DNA of 64,000 nt. Source: JAHFUA01 sp963808725. Lineage in GTDB: Bacteria; Acidobacteriota; Terriglobia; Terriglobales; Acidobacteriaceae. The notes beneath the pieces were generated by a model. It did no database searches, was not told where the DNA came from, and saw nothing but the letters and a program-made list of their open reading frames with translations. The translations under genes were made by a program, and so were the position numbers. The stretch covers positions 682,001-746,000 of the forward strand of contig CAWEGO010000003.1 of assembly GCA_963808725.1 (NCBI GenBank). Reading direction: 5' to 3'. Of the stretch, positions 43,600 to 53,470 are shown one piece after another. Numbering within the stretch: position 1 is the first letter of the stretch; every line of letters begins with the position of its first letter.

Positions 43600-43815
43600 C
43601 TATGCTGGTTGCCGAGCCCGCAGGACGGCGCGCTTGGCTTGCAATGGAAGCCTGATCGGCACGAAGTAGCCTTGCGGAAACAGGTAGTCTTCTCCGGATT
43701 CGTCAATAACGCGCAACATTCCATGCTCGCCGGCTACCCGGTCGGGCAAAGCGATGTAGATTTTTCGCAGCTCGAGCGAGGCCGGGTAGTCCTCGTTCTC
43801 CACACAGACGACCAA
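43600..43815 (-). CDS. Small conserved hypothetical protein
   Basis: A roughly 71-residue protein (LVVCVENEDYPASLELRKIY through HGMLRVIDESGEDYLFPQGY) of a small uncharacterised family seen in many bacteria. TTG 43815 places the start right after the stop of the upstream 83-residue gene (43826-44077). ATG 43899 would add a low-complexity Ser/Thr/Lys stretch read in an overlapping frame and is less likely. The two small genes form a pair; this kind of pair is often found in mobile or accessory DNA. No function is known. Confidence 0.7.
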   Translation of the reverse strand: MVVCVENEDYPASLELRKIYIALPDRVAGEHGMLRVIDESGEDYLFPQGYFVPIRLPLQAKRAVLRARQPA

Positions 43816-43825
43816 CCGTCGGCCG

Positions 43826-44077
43826 TTACTGCTGCGCGTGCTCCTCGTGGAGGAAGCGCCTGATTTTGATTTCGTTTTTGCCGATGCCGTGGGCTTCATA
43901 GCAGTGAAGTTCGACAAACCATATCGTACCATCGCCCAAGCGCACCGTGGCCAAACCCTTGCGCTTGCGCCAGTGTCCTTCGCCGTAGGTCCTACGCAGC
44001 CGCCTCAAGTCGCGGATCCCGCGGCCCTCGGCGATTGTCTGGATATGATTGATTTCGGTCAGTATCTCGAATGGCAC
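43826..44077 (-). CDS. Small conserved hypothetical protein
   Basis: An 83-residue basic protein (MPFEILTEINHIQTIAEGRG, RRTYGEGHWRKRKGLATVRL, ELHCYEAHGIGKNEIKIRRF). I recognise the WRKxKGxAxVRL...YEAHGIGxxExKxxR pattern from short uncharacterised proteins in many genomes, but not a function. It follows the BrnA-like relic by about 30 bases on the same strand and precedes the 71-residue gene, so the three may have been one accessory operon. Confidence 0.75.
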   Translation of the reverse strand: MPFEILTEINHIQTIAEGRGIRDLRRLRRTYGEGHWRKRKGLATVRLGDGTIWFVELHCYEAHGIGKNEIKIRRFLHEEHAQQ

Positions 44078-44107
44078 GTCAAGAAGAGAATACTTCTTGC
44101 ATGGAAA

Positions 44108-44360
44108 TCAGGCGCGCAATTTTCGCACCTCGTGCAGCATGCGCTCGCGTAGGATGTGATGGGCTCGGGTTTGATATCCCTTGCCGGGTTTCTTCAGCCA
44201 AGCCACAACATCGGTGTCCCGACGCAAGGACAGACTGTTTGATGGGCCGATAAAGCCGGCCCCCAACGGCGTCTTTCCAGGCCGCCGGCGGAAGCTCCGG
44301 TATATCGGACGTGTCAATCTGGTTGTTCCGCAGGGCGTGCCCTCCCTGAAGGGACTCGTC
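44108..44360 (-). pseudogene. BrnA-like antitoxin relic, frameshifted
   Basis: Two overlapping minus-strand frames join into a BrnA/COG3514-like antitoxin: NNQIDTSDIPELPPAAWKDA (about 44234-44327) and then SLRRDTDVVAWLKKPGKGYQ, TRAHHILRERML (down to 44108). The frame changes near 44231; removing one base restores the protein. No start codon is obvious and no BrnT toxin gene is adjacent. It is either a decayed orphan antitoxin or a sequence error in a small intact gene. Confidence 0.6.
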
Positions 44361-44522
44361 TTTGTATTGGCGGGGTTCGTCTTCGACGTAATTCGCCTTG
44401 ACAGGATACCGGCTGGGCAATAACATCCGCCGCGATCCTGGGACGTCCCTCCCCGCCGTGCAGAATGCGTCTTCGGCTCCCCCCGAGATGCGGAGCGCTC
44501 CCGCTTCCACAAAGGAGTTGCC

Positions 44523-45623
44523 ATGAAACCCTACACCGTGGCCTCGGCTCTGACCGTGTTGATCGTGCTGGCCCTGGCGAATGCCGCAGGGGCGCAGGTT
44601 TGTACCGCCGCCGCTGCACCCACTCCGCCGCCCCTGCCGTCTCGCGCCCAGGTGCTGGCGAGCATGGAGAAGGTAAACAATTACTGGATCAAGAAGAACC
44701 CGAGGCCGGGAAACAGCGATTGGACCCAGGCGACCTACTTCACCGGCGATTTGGCCGCCTATGACGCCACCGGGCAATCCAACTACCTGAGCTATGCGCA
44801 GTCCTGGGCCAGCGAACACCACTACAGCCTGGACGGCGGCAACACCACCACCTACGCCAATTATCAGGCGGCCGGCCAGGTTTACATCCGGCTGTATCAA
44901 CTGCACAACAACTCGTCCTACATTTCCGGGATTACGGAAAGCATCGACGGAATGGTGAACAGCAGCGTGGACAACGAATGGACCTGGGTCGATGCCATCA
45001 ACATGTCTATGCCCGACTTCGCCGAGCTGGGCTCTCTCTACAATAACCCCAACTACTACGACAAGATGTACTCTCTTTACTTCTACACCAAAGACACGCT
45101 GAGCCTCTACAACACGGCGGCCGGCTTATGGTGGGAAAACAGCACTTACGCCAATACCAGCACCTATTGGTCGCGTGGCAACGGCTGGGTATTCGCGGCG
45201 CATGCCAAGGTGCTTTCAGTGCTGGCGACGCTTCCGACTCCGGATCCGCATTACGGCGAGTATCTCGCCACCTTCAAAGCCATGGCTGCGGCCCTCGCCC
45301 AGTGCCAACAGCCCGGGGGCTATTGGAATTCCGATCTCGGCGGGAGCGACAATGCCGGGCCGGAGAGCAGCGGCACGTCCTTCTTCCTGTACGGCATTGT
45401 CTGGGGACTGAACAATGGCATTCTGGACCAAGCCACGTACCTGCCCGTGGCGCAGAGGGCGTGGAATTTTCTGGCTAATACGGCGGTCCAGCCGTCAGGA
45501 TTGCTGGGCTACGTGCAGCCTTCGGGGAGCAGCCCGGGGCCAACCTCGGCGACGACCACGGAGGATTTCGGCGTGGGCGCGTTTCTGCTCGCCGGACGCC
45601 AGATGGCGCTGATCACACACTAG
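44523..45623 (+). CDS. Exported glycoside hydrolase family 88/105-like protein
   Basis: A 366-residue secreted (alpha/alpha)6-barrel protein resembling unsaturated rhamnogalacturonyl or glucuronyl hydrolases. Signal peptide about 1-24 (LIVLALANAAGA). Seen: EWTWVDAINMSMPDFAELG with the likely catalytic Asp, YWSRGNGWVFAAHAKVL, and ESSGTSFFLYGIVWGLNNG. It would remove the terminal unsaturated uronic acid from plant cell-wall oligosaccharides, a fit for a soil organism. No polysaccharide lyase or transporter is adjacent. Confidence 0.85.
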   Translation: MKPYTVASALTVLIVLALANAAGAQVCTAAAAPTPPPLPSRAQVLASMEKVNNYWIKKNPRPGNSDWTQATYFTGDLAAYDATGQSNYLSYAQSWASEHHYSLDGGNTTTYANYQAAGQVYIRLYQLHNNSSYISGITESIDGMVNSSVDNEWTWVDAINMSMPDFAELGSLYNNPNYYDKMYSLYFYTKDTLSLYNTAAGLWWENSTYANTSTYWSRGNGWVFAAHAKVLSVLATLPTPDPHYGEYLATFKAMAAALAQCQQPGGYWNSDLGGSDNAGPESSGTSFFLYGIVWGLNNGILDQATYLPVAQRAWNFLANTAVQPSGLLGYVQPSGSSPGPTSATTTEDFGVGAFLLAGRQMALITH

Positions 45624-45631
45624 CCTGCGCT

Positions 45632-46135
45632 CTACCGGCTGGTGCACTTATCAATCTGTTGAAGCGTTGCGGCATCAATACTGCGGGCATCCAAACACAA
45701 GTTGCGCCCGCTCTTGTCGGTGAGGAGTTCCGAACAGACCACAACTGCTAAGCAAGTCGTATGCCCGTTCGAGTCTGTGGTGCACATCTGCACTGGCCTT
45801 GCCGCGGTTGTGGCGGATGCCACTGGGGTCTTAGCCTCAGCCGCCATCCTCTCAGAGATGATGTGAAAGGCTTGGTGCATCGATCGTCCTTTGTAGGGAA
45901 ATTGAATCTCAAGAGATCCGTCGTGGTTCCAGCGTCCGTTGTAGGCGCCTATCTGCAACCAATATTTATCGGCCGCTTTGAGAGTGAACTCACGGTCATC
46001 ACCTTCAATATGAATATTGATCAGCCCCGCATCCATATTGACGACATGAATCTGCAAGGTGAATTCATTGGTTTTCTCGTACGCCGCTGCTGGAATAGCC
46101 AACGACAGGAGTGCAAGTAAAACATACTTCCTCAT
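45632..46135 (-). CDS. Exported hypothetical protein
   Basis: A 167-residue secreted protein. The ATG at 46135 begins a signal peptide (MRKYVLLALLSLAIPAAAY). The mature part is beta-rich (NEFTLQIHVVNMDAGLINIH, DKYWLQIGAYNGRW) and has several Cys in its C-terminal third (MCTTDSNGHTTC, VVCSELL, NLCLDARS, DKCTSR) that may form disulfides. The frame is open to 46207. Family not recognised. Confidence 0.7.
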   Translation of the reverse strand: MRKYVLLALLSLAIPAAAYEKTNEFTLQIHVVNMDAGLINIHIEGDDREFTLKAADKYWLQIGAYNGRWNHDGSLEIQFPYKGRSMHQAFHIISERMAAEAKTPVASATTAARPVQMCTTDSNGHTTCLAVVVCSELLTDKSGRNLCLDARSIDAATLQQIDKCTSR

Positions 46136-46207
46136 ACGAATCCCCTCGTATGCAAAATCAACCCATCTTCGCCATCCGTCGGCGCTGGGCTTGCTAAGGT
46201 TCCCCAC

Positions 46208-46453
46208 CTATTCCACTTGCGAGACCGGAACCCTGTGATTGGCCACCAACTGCGAGGCCTGAATCGTACGACCCTGATCCGCGGCAGGAGCAGGCAGATT
46301 GTTCAGGCGCGCCAAAATCGCAGACCCCTCGCGGGTCAGCAGTCGGTAACGATTCGGTACAGGCGTGCCGTCCAGTTGCCACAGCCGCCAGAGCGCTATA
46401 GGCACCACAATCACAGCCAGCCCGAAAAGAATTGCCACTTGACTTTCCATCAC
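46208..46453 (-). CDS. Small single-pass membrane protein
   Basis: An 81-residue protein with one N-terminal membrane helix (VAILFGLAVIVVPIALWRLW) and a soluble basic/polar tail (PNRYRLLTREGSAILARLNN). Met1 or Met2 is the start. It lies about 70 bases upstream of the exported protein gene at 45632-46135 on the same strand. No family recognised; the coding assignment rests on composition and the helix. Confidence 0.5.
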   Translation of the reverse strand: MMESQVAILFGLAVIVVPIALWRLWQLDGTPVPNRYRLLTREGSAILARLNNLPAPAADQGRTIQASQLVANHRVPVSQVE

Positions 46454-46714
46454 GTCACCCCTTCCGGTTATTCAGCACTTCGCATGAAAGAGAGTGCGAC
46501 CGGAGTTCCAAACGAAGGTCCAAAACACCACCGTAACCTGCTTCGGAAGTAACTGAAATCAAAGCCAGATAGCAGTTTTTGCCGCCAGAGGCCAGAGATG
46601 AAGGGAGGTGCGGTCGCGGAGTGTGCAAAGTCTTGCATATCCCGCCTCAGCGGCCACGCCCTGACCTGGGCGGGCACCCTCGCCACGGCTCTGCCCCAAC
46701 TTCCTTTCGTTTGT

Positions 46715-46720
46715 TATAAT
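46715..46720 (+). promoter_or_regulatory. Consensus -10 hexamer of the tRNA-Arg gene
   Basis: TATAAT at 46715-46720, 13 bases before the first base of the mature tRNA. TTCCTTT about 15 bases upstream is a poor -35. Confidence 0.6.
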
Positions 46721-46732
46721 TCAGTCGGGCGC

Positions 46733-46809
46733 GCGCCCTTAGCTCAGTTGGATAGAGCGTCTGGCTACGAACCAGAAGGTCGGGAGTTCGAATCTCTCAG
46801 GGCGCGCCA
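46733..46809 (+). tRNA. tRNA-Arg (anticodon ACG), CCA encoded
   Basis: Complete cloverleaf: acceptor GCGCCCT/AGGGCGC, D-arm GCTC-AGTTGGATA-GAGC, anticodon arm TCTGG-CTACGAA-CCAGA with anticodon ACG, T-arm GGGAG-TTCGAAT-CTCTC, discriminator G and genomic CCA. The ACG anticodon is normally edited to ICG and reads CGU/CGC/CGA arginine codons. Confidence 0.97.
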
Positions 46810-47185
46810 TTGCTCGAAGTCCCTGTCCGGGTTCAATGTCTGCGCCATTAAGGCACGAATATTGCAAGGCGGCCCGCTCTCCTGAACCAACAAAGTAAAT
46901 CTTTCCCGCGGAGGGAAATTCCTTCGTAACCCGCCGCAATGCCATTCGGCTAAGTACCGTATTATCAGTGGAGTGGGGTCTGGTACCGTGTGTGCTTTAG
47001 GACAGGACAGACGAAGTGGCGCGCAATAGGGGCACTCTTGAGAATTAACTTCGGCCAGAGGTTTTCTTGGGTGCCCCCTTTGCTTTGGTTTCCAGCCTGC
47101 GTTCAGCCTTCCCCGTTCCCGGACGGCTACTCCCTCGTGCAGTGAGCCGACCGCGGCAGCTTTACCAGCCGGACTCTCCCCAAGC
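46810..47185. other. Intergenic region without recognised content
   Basis: About 375 bases after the tRNA-Arg gene. I see no convincing gene: the longest open frames run through the tRNA and look like noise. There is no flanking repeat of the tRNA 3' end and no integrase, so it is not an obvious integrated element. Confidence 0.4.
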
Positions 47186-47413
47186 TCACACCAGCGCCAC
47201 TTTGTCGCGTACATCGAGGCCGGCGCGGCGAAGCAGGGCAGTCACCGTTCCCTCGCACAGGCGGCTGGCGTCATACTCCACGCGCACCGCGAGCCCGTCG
47301 CCATCGAAGGTGATCTTGCGGATGCCGTACACCTCGCGCACCAGGTAGATGGCCTGCATCTCGGGCGCGCCCGGCAGACGGCCCAGGCGGAACACGACAT
47401 CGAGCGTGGTCAT
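47186..47413 (-). CDS. Small ferredoxin-fold-like protein beside the copper ATPase
   Basis: A 75-residue protein (MTTLDVVFRLGRLPGAPEMQ, GIRKITFDGDGLAVRVEYDA, then VTALLRRAGLDVRDKVAL). The beta-alpha-beta-beta-alpha-beta layout and size resemble heavy-metal-associated (HMA) domains, but the metal-binding CxxC is absent. It is divergent from the P-type ATPase gene, so a shared role is plausible; it may be a degenerate chaperone or a domain acting without metal. The ATG at 47413 fits the fold, although the frame extends to 47440. Confidence 0.65.
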   Translation of the reverse strand: MTTLDVVFRLGRLPGAPEMQAIYLVREVYGIRKITFDGDGLAVRVEYDASRLCEGTVTALLRRAGLDVRDKVALV

Positions 47414-47503
47414 GGTCTTTCCTCGGAACCGATCCCTCAAGTAACAATCTAATATACCTGTGCATTCATCGTTCGTGATCTGTGCACTATTCTGAAGTAC
47501 AGC

Positions 47504-47561
47504 AATCGGGTGATCGGGTGATTTAAATGGCCCGATGATCCGATCTCCCGATGACCCGATT
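47504..47561. repeat. Dispersed palindromic CATCGGGTGA element, copy 2
   Basis: AATCGGGTGATCGGGTGAT on the left pairs with the reverse complement of GATCTCCCGATGACCCGATT on the right; the centre is ATTTAAATGG. It is related to 8411-8495 and 60201-60282 and lies just upstream of the P-type ATPase gene. Confidence 0.7.
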
Positions 47562-47579
47562 GCTTTCCGAGAAGGTCAG

Positions 47580-50048
<2,469 letters not shown>

Positions 50049-50051
50049 AGC

Positions 50052-50175
50052 ATCAACGCAAAGGACGCAGAGAAGGTAGAGAAAAAGAATGCCGTGTCAT
50101 TCCGAGCGCAGCGAGGAATCTATGTTTTTGTCTGGGTTTCCCTTTTTCTCAGCGCCCTCTGCGTTGAGACTTAAA
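50052..50175. repeat. Inverted repeat between copA and the TlpA-like gene, with embedded TCATTCCGAGC half-element
   Basis: TCAACGCAAAGGACGCAGAG on the left pairs imperfectly with CTCTGCGTTGA on the right, and the AGAAAAAG/CTTTTTCT edges extend the pairing. The centre contains GTCATTCCGAGCGCAGCGAG, one end of the MITE-like family seen at 11948 and 16373. It could serve as a bidirectional terminator between the two convergent genes. Confidence 0.5.
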
Positions 50176-50656
50176 GCTTGTTCAGATACTCGACCACATC
50201 CGGCCGCGTCCAGTCCACCGGCCCGATGAACTTGCGCTGCACCACGCCGTTGCGGTCGATAATGTAGGTTTCGGGAAACTTGAAGCTCCCGTAGAGTTCA
50301 TTCGACTTCTGCTGCGGATCGCGCACCGTGAGCAGGTCCACGTTGTTCTTCTTGAGAAAGTTGCGATAGGTACGCTCGTCGTCGTCCACGCTGACCGCCA
50401 GCACCACCACGCGGTCCTTCAGATCGGACTGCAGCTTTACCAGCGAGGGCATCTCCTCGACGCAAGGCGGGCACCAGGTGGCCCAGAAGTTCAGCACCAC
50501 CACCTTGCCGCGAAGATCGTGCAGAACCACCTTGCGGTCGGCATCTTGCACGGTGAAATCGGGCGCCGCATTGCCCACCAGACCAGGGCGTGAGCCCCGG
50601 TTGCAGCCTGTGGCCGCCGCCAGGATCAGAACAAACAAGACCGCGATTCTGCGCAT
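50171..50656 (-). CDS. TlpA/ResA-like thioredoxin-fold lipoprotein
   Basis: A 161-residue exported thiol-disulfide protein. Lipobox LILAAATGC at the N-terminus predicts lipid attachment at Cys18. The redox motif is WCPPC (FWATWCPPCVEEMPSLVKL), followed by VSVDDDERTYRNFLKKNNVD and the cis-Pro in FPETYIIDRNG. Such proteins reduce apocytochromes or other envelope thiols. The ATG at 50656 is divergent from the glycosyltransferase gene, with only about 30 bases between starts. Confidence 0.92.
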   Translation of the reverse strand: MRRIAVLFVLILAAATGCNRGSRPGLVGNAAPDFTVQDADRKVVLHDLRGKVVVLNFWATWCPPCVEEMPSLVKLQSDLKDRVVVLAVSVDDDERTYRNFLKKNNVDLLTVRDPQQKSNELYGSFKFPETYIIDRNGVVQRKFIGPVDWTRPDVVEYLNKL

Positions 50657-50662
50657 CACACC

Positions 50663-50668
50663 TATAAT
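50663..50668 (+). promoter_or_regulatory. Consensus -10 hexamer for the glycosyltransferase gene
   Basis: TATAAT at 50663-50668, 20 bases before the ATG at 50688. The -35 region would lie inside the start of the divergent TlpA-like gene. Confidence 0.5.
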
Positions 50669-50687
50669 ACAAGGTTTTGGGATCAGT

Positions 50688-51767
50688 ATGCACCCTCTAC
50701 CGTCAGGCGCGGCGCAGCCGGAAGTGTCGGTGATCGTGCCCGCGCGCAACGAGGAAGCTTGCCTCGGCGCGTGCCTCGAGTCGCTTACGGGGCAGCAGGG
50801 CGTGTCCTTCGAGATCATCGTGGTGGATGACGGCTCGGCCGACTGCACCTCCGAGATCGCGGCCTCTTTCATAGGCGTCAAACTGATCGAAGCCGGCCCC
50901 CTGCCTGAGGGCTGGAGCGGCAAGTCGAACGCCATGTATGCCGGAGCGAAGCAGGCGCGTGGTGAGTGGCTGCTGTTCACCGATGCCGATACTGTCCACC
51001 TGCCGGGCTCGCTCGCACGCTCGCTCGACGAAGCGAAGCGTTACGGCGCAGAAATGCTCTCCTATTCGCCGGCGCAGGAGCTTCACGGATTCGCCGAGCG
51101 AGCCGTGATGCCAGTGATTTTTTCCGACCTGGCATCAACGTACAAGCCGCGCGAAGTGAGCGATCCGAAATCGTCGGCAGCGGCTGCCAATGGGCAGTAT
51201 CTGCTGATCACGCGCGAAGGCTACGATGCCGTTGGCGGTCACGCGGCCATCGCCACTTGTCTTCTGGAAGATGTGGAGCTGGCGCGGGCCGTCAAGCGCT
51301 CCGGGCGCAGGATCCGCTTCCGCTTCGGCGGCGACGCGGTGCGCACCCGCATGTATCGCAGCTTCGCGCAGCTTGTAGAAGGCTGGACCAAGAATCTGGC
51401 GCTGCTGTTCAAAGCTCCAGTGCGCCTGGCAATCAAACGCTTGCTGGAATTCCTGGCGATGGTCTGTGGTCTTGCGTTGGTCGCGCTGAGCGGAAGCGAT
51501 GTGCGGTTGGCCGTGCTGGCAGCCGTCGCACTGATCTATCTCAATTTCCTGCGACGCATCCTGAAAGCGCACGCCGGCGCAGCTTCCAGCGCGCTGGCCG
51601 TCTTCGGACTGCCGATTTTCTCGTATCTTTTGCTGCGCTCGAAGCTCTATTACAAGTGGCGCAGGAGCGTGACGTGGAAGGGACGGCAGTACTCGACCGA
51701 AGTATCGAGCCCGCAGAACGAGCGGCGGACGAGCGCGCGTCCCGCAGGGGAGCGATGGTCTATCTGA
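50688..51767 (+). CDS. Membrane glycosyltransferase family 2 (HpnB-like)
   Basis: A 359-residue inverting GT2 enzyme. Seen: VSVIVPARNEEACLGACLES, VVDDGSADCTSE, the metal-binding LLFTDADTVH and a downstream LLEDVELARAVKRSGRRIRF loop. C-terminal hydrophobic stretches (about 250-330) anchor it to the membrane. The pattern resembles hopanoid-associated HpnB and related polyprenyl-linked transferases, but the acceptor is unknown. ATG 50688 is chosen with a TATAAT 20 bases before it. The 3' end overlaps the first PTPS gene by 13 bases. Confidence 0.85.
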   Translation: MHPLPSGAAQPEVSVIVPARNEEACLGACLESLTGQQGVSFEIIVVDDGSADCTSEIAASFIGVKLIEAGPLPEGWSGKSNAMYAGAKQARGEWLLFTDADTVHLPGSLARSLDEAKRYGAEMLSYSPAQELHGFAERAVMPVIFSDLASTYKPREVSDPKSSAAAANGQYLLITREGYDAVGGHAAIATCLLEDVELARAVKRSGRRIRFRFGGDAVRTRMYRSFAQLVEGWTKNLALLFKAPVRLAIKRLLEFLAMVCGLALVALSGSDVRLAVLAAVALIYLNFLRRILKAHAGAASSALAVFGLPIFSYLLLRSKLYYKWRRSVTWKGRQYSTEVSSPQNERRTSARPAGERWSI

Positions 51768-52165
51768 CGCGGCGGACGGAATTTTCCGCCTCGCACTATT
51801 ATCACAACCCGGAGCTCACGCCGGAGGAAAACCGGCGCCTCTTCGGCAAGTGCAACAACCCGCACGGCCACGGGCACAACTACACGCTCGAGGTCACGGT
51901 GCGCGGCCTGGTGGACCCGCGCTCGGGCTTCGTCATGGACCTGGCGGAGCTGAAAGAGGTCCTCCACCACGAGGTGCTCGACGCCATGGACCACCGCTTC
52001 CTCAACAAGGAAGTGCCGGAATTCCGCGACCGCATTCCTACCACCGAGAACCTGGCCATCGCCATATGGCAGCGCCTTGAGCCCAAGCTGAAGGTGGCCG
52101 AGCTGCACCGCGTGCGCGTCTACGAGACCCCCGACCTGTTCGTCGACTACTACGGAGAGCCATGA
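51755..52165 (+). CDS. 6-pyruvoyl-tetrahydropterin synthase/QueD family protein 1
   Basis: A 136-residue T-fold enzyme. Zinc ligands are the His in FSASHYYHNPEL and the HGHGHNY cluster; the catalytic Cys is in GKCNNPHGHGHNYTLEVTV. TTENLAIAIWQRL and VRVYETPDLFVDYYG complete the family signature. The Cys form belongs to PTPS-I/II rather than the Glu-containing PTPS-III. It could make pyruvoyl-tetrahydropterin (biopterin route) or act as QueD. Its stop overlaps the start of a paralogue (ATGA), and FolE follows. Confidence 0.92.
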   Translation: MVYLTRRTEFSASHYYHNPELTPEENRRLFGKCNNPHGHGHNYTLEVTVRGLVDPRSGFVMDLAELKEVLHHEVLDAMDHRFLNKEVPEFRDRIPTTENLAIAIWQRLEPKLKVAELHRVRVYETPDLFVDYYGEP

Positions 52166-52602
52166 AGGCGCATCTCACCCGCCGCTATCGGTTCTCCGCT
52201 TCGCACCGCCTGCACAGCGCGGAGATGTCGGAAGAGGAGAACCGCCGCGTGTACGGCAAATGCAACAACCCCTATGGCCACGGCCACAACTACGCGCTCG
52301 AGGTGACGGTGGCAGGGCAAGTTGATGCGCGCACCGGCATGGTCTGCGATCTGGTGGAGCTTGATGACTTCGTCGGACGCGAGGTGCTGGAGCGCTTTGG
52401 GCACGAGAATCTGAACTACCTGGAGGCCTTCCAACGCCTGGTGCCGACCACCGAGAACCTGTGCGCGGAGATCTACGGCATGCTCTCGCGCGGCTTCCGC
52501 GCCGCCGCGGTCGAAAAAGTGCGGTTGGAAGAAACCATGATGAATTCGTTCGAGTATTGCGGCGAAGCAGAGACCGGGCCAGCCCGATGCGCGCAACTTT
52601 AA
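52162..52602 (+). CDS. 6-pyruvoyl-tetrahydropterin synthase/QueD family protein 2
   Basis: A 146-residue T-fold paralogue of the preceding protein: RYRFSASHRLHSAEMSEEEN, then GKCNNPYGHGHNYALEVTVA with the same zinc and Cys residues. The substrate-side segments differ (LEAFQRLVPTTENLCAEIYG; FEYCGEAE at the C-terminus). Two complete PTPS genes in tandem, upstream of GTP cyclohydrolase I, suggest paralogues with different pterin products, or hetero-oligomers. Start ATG 52162 overlaps the first gene's stop. Confidence 0.92.
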   Translation: MKAHLTRRYRFSASHRLHSAEMSEEENRRVYGKCNNPYGHGHNYALEVTVAGQVDARTGMVCDLVELDDFVGREVLERFGHENLNYLEAFQRLVPTTENLCAEIYGMLSRGFRAAAVEKVRLEETMMNSFEYCGEAETGPARCAQL

Positions 52603-52649
52603 CCAGGAGGCAGGTAAGGTTTGGCAGACACCGCCAGCGCCAACCAATG

Positions 52650-52776
52650 CTGTCATCCTTCGCGAGGCAAAGCCGAGCGGAGGATCATGACGGAAATGCC
52701 GACGCCGCCGATGCAGGTGGTGCTGCCCGTATCGGCAGATTCACCCGCCTCCCTTCGGTCGGCGGAAGAATGACAG
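52650..52776. repeat. Inverted-repeat element between PTPS2 and folE
   Basis: 127 bases bounded by CTGTCATCCTTC and GAAGAATGACAG, inverted with one mismatch. The interior contains the GGAGGATCATGACGG word. It resembles the TCATCC-type MITE-like family at 11948 and 16373 but has shorter ends. Confidence 0.55.
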
Positions 52777-52812
52777 TGATGTCGGGCTAGGAGCTTTCAA
52801 GAGGGAGGGACC

Positions 52813-53415
52813 ATGAAAAGGGAATTGGAACCGGTCAGCCTCACCAGCGCCAGCATGCAGGAGCTGCTGCGCGAGACGATCGTGCGTCTGGGCGAGGATC
52901 CCGATCGCGACGGCCTGCTGCGCACGCCCGAGCGCATGCAGCGCTCGCTGGAGTATCTGACCAAGGGATACCGCGAGGACCCCGACAAGCTGCTCAAGGG
53001 CGCGCTCTTCAACGTGGACTACGACGAGATGGTGATCGTCAAGGACATCGAGATGTTCAGCCTGTGCGAGCACCATCTGCTGCCGTTCTTCGGCAAGGTG
53101 CACGTCGCCTATATCCCCAAAGGCAAGGTGATCGGGCTGAGCAAGCTGCCGCGGCTGGTGGACATCTTCGCCCGCCGCCTGCAGGTGCAGGAGCGTCTGA
53201 CCACGCAGATCGCCGAGACCATCCAGCAGGCCATCCAGCCGCAGGGCGTCGGGGTGGTGATCGAGGCGCGCCATCTGTGCATGATGATGCGCGGGGTCGA
53301 GAAGCAGCATTCGTCCGCGGTCACCTCGTCCATGCTGGGCGTTTTTCGCGCAGAGAAGGAGACGCGCGACGAATTCCTGGCGCTGATCCGCGGGAAGGGA
53401 ATGAACGGGAGCTGA
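52813..53415 (+). CDS. folE: GTP cyclohydrolase I
   Basis: A 200-residue homodecameric enzyme that opens GTP to dihydroneopterin triphosphate, the first step of folate, biopterin and queuosine synthesis. Seen: the zinc ligands in SLCEHHLLPFFGKVHVAYIP, the conserved GLSKLPRLVDIFARRLQVQE, and ARHLCMMMRGVEKQ with the third zinc Cys. ATG 52813 follows GAGGGAGG. It sits after the two PTPS genes, which use its product. Confidence 0.96.
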   Translation: MKRELEPVSLTSASMQELLRETIVRLGEDPDRDGLLRTPERMQRSLEYLTKGYREDPDKLLKGALFNVDYDEMVIVKDIEMFSLCEHHLLPFFGKVHVAYIPKGKVIGLSKLPRLVDIFARRLQVQERLTTQIAETIQQAIQPQGVGVVIEARHLCMMMRGVEKQHSSAVTSSMLGVFRAEKETRDEFLALIRGKGMNGS

Positions 53416-53470
53416 GCCAACCGATCCGTGAATCTCTCGGCTGTCCCAATCATCCAAGCTTTAGAGGTGC

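Noticed and set aside
46733..47185. tRNA-Arg as an integration site
   Set aside because: No repeat of the tRNA 3' end and no integrase was found downstream within the window.
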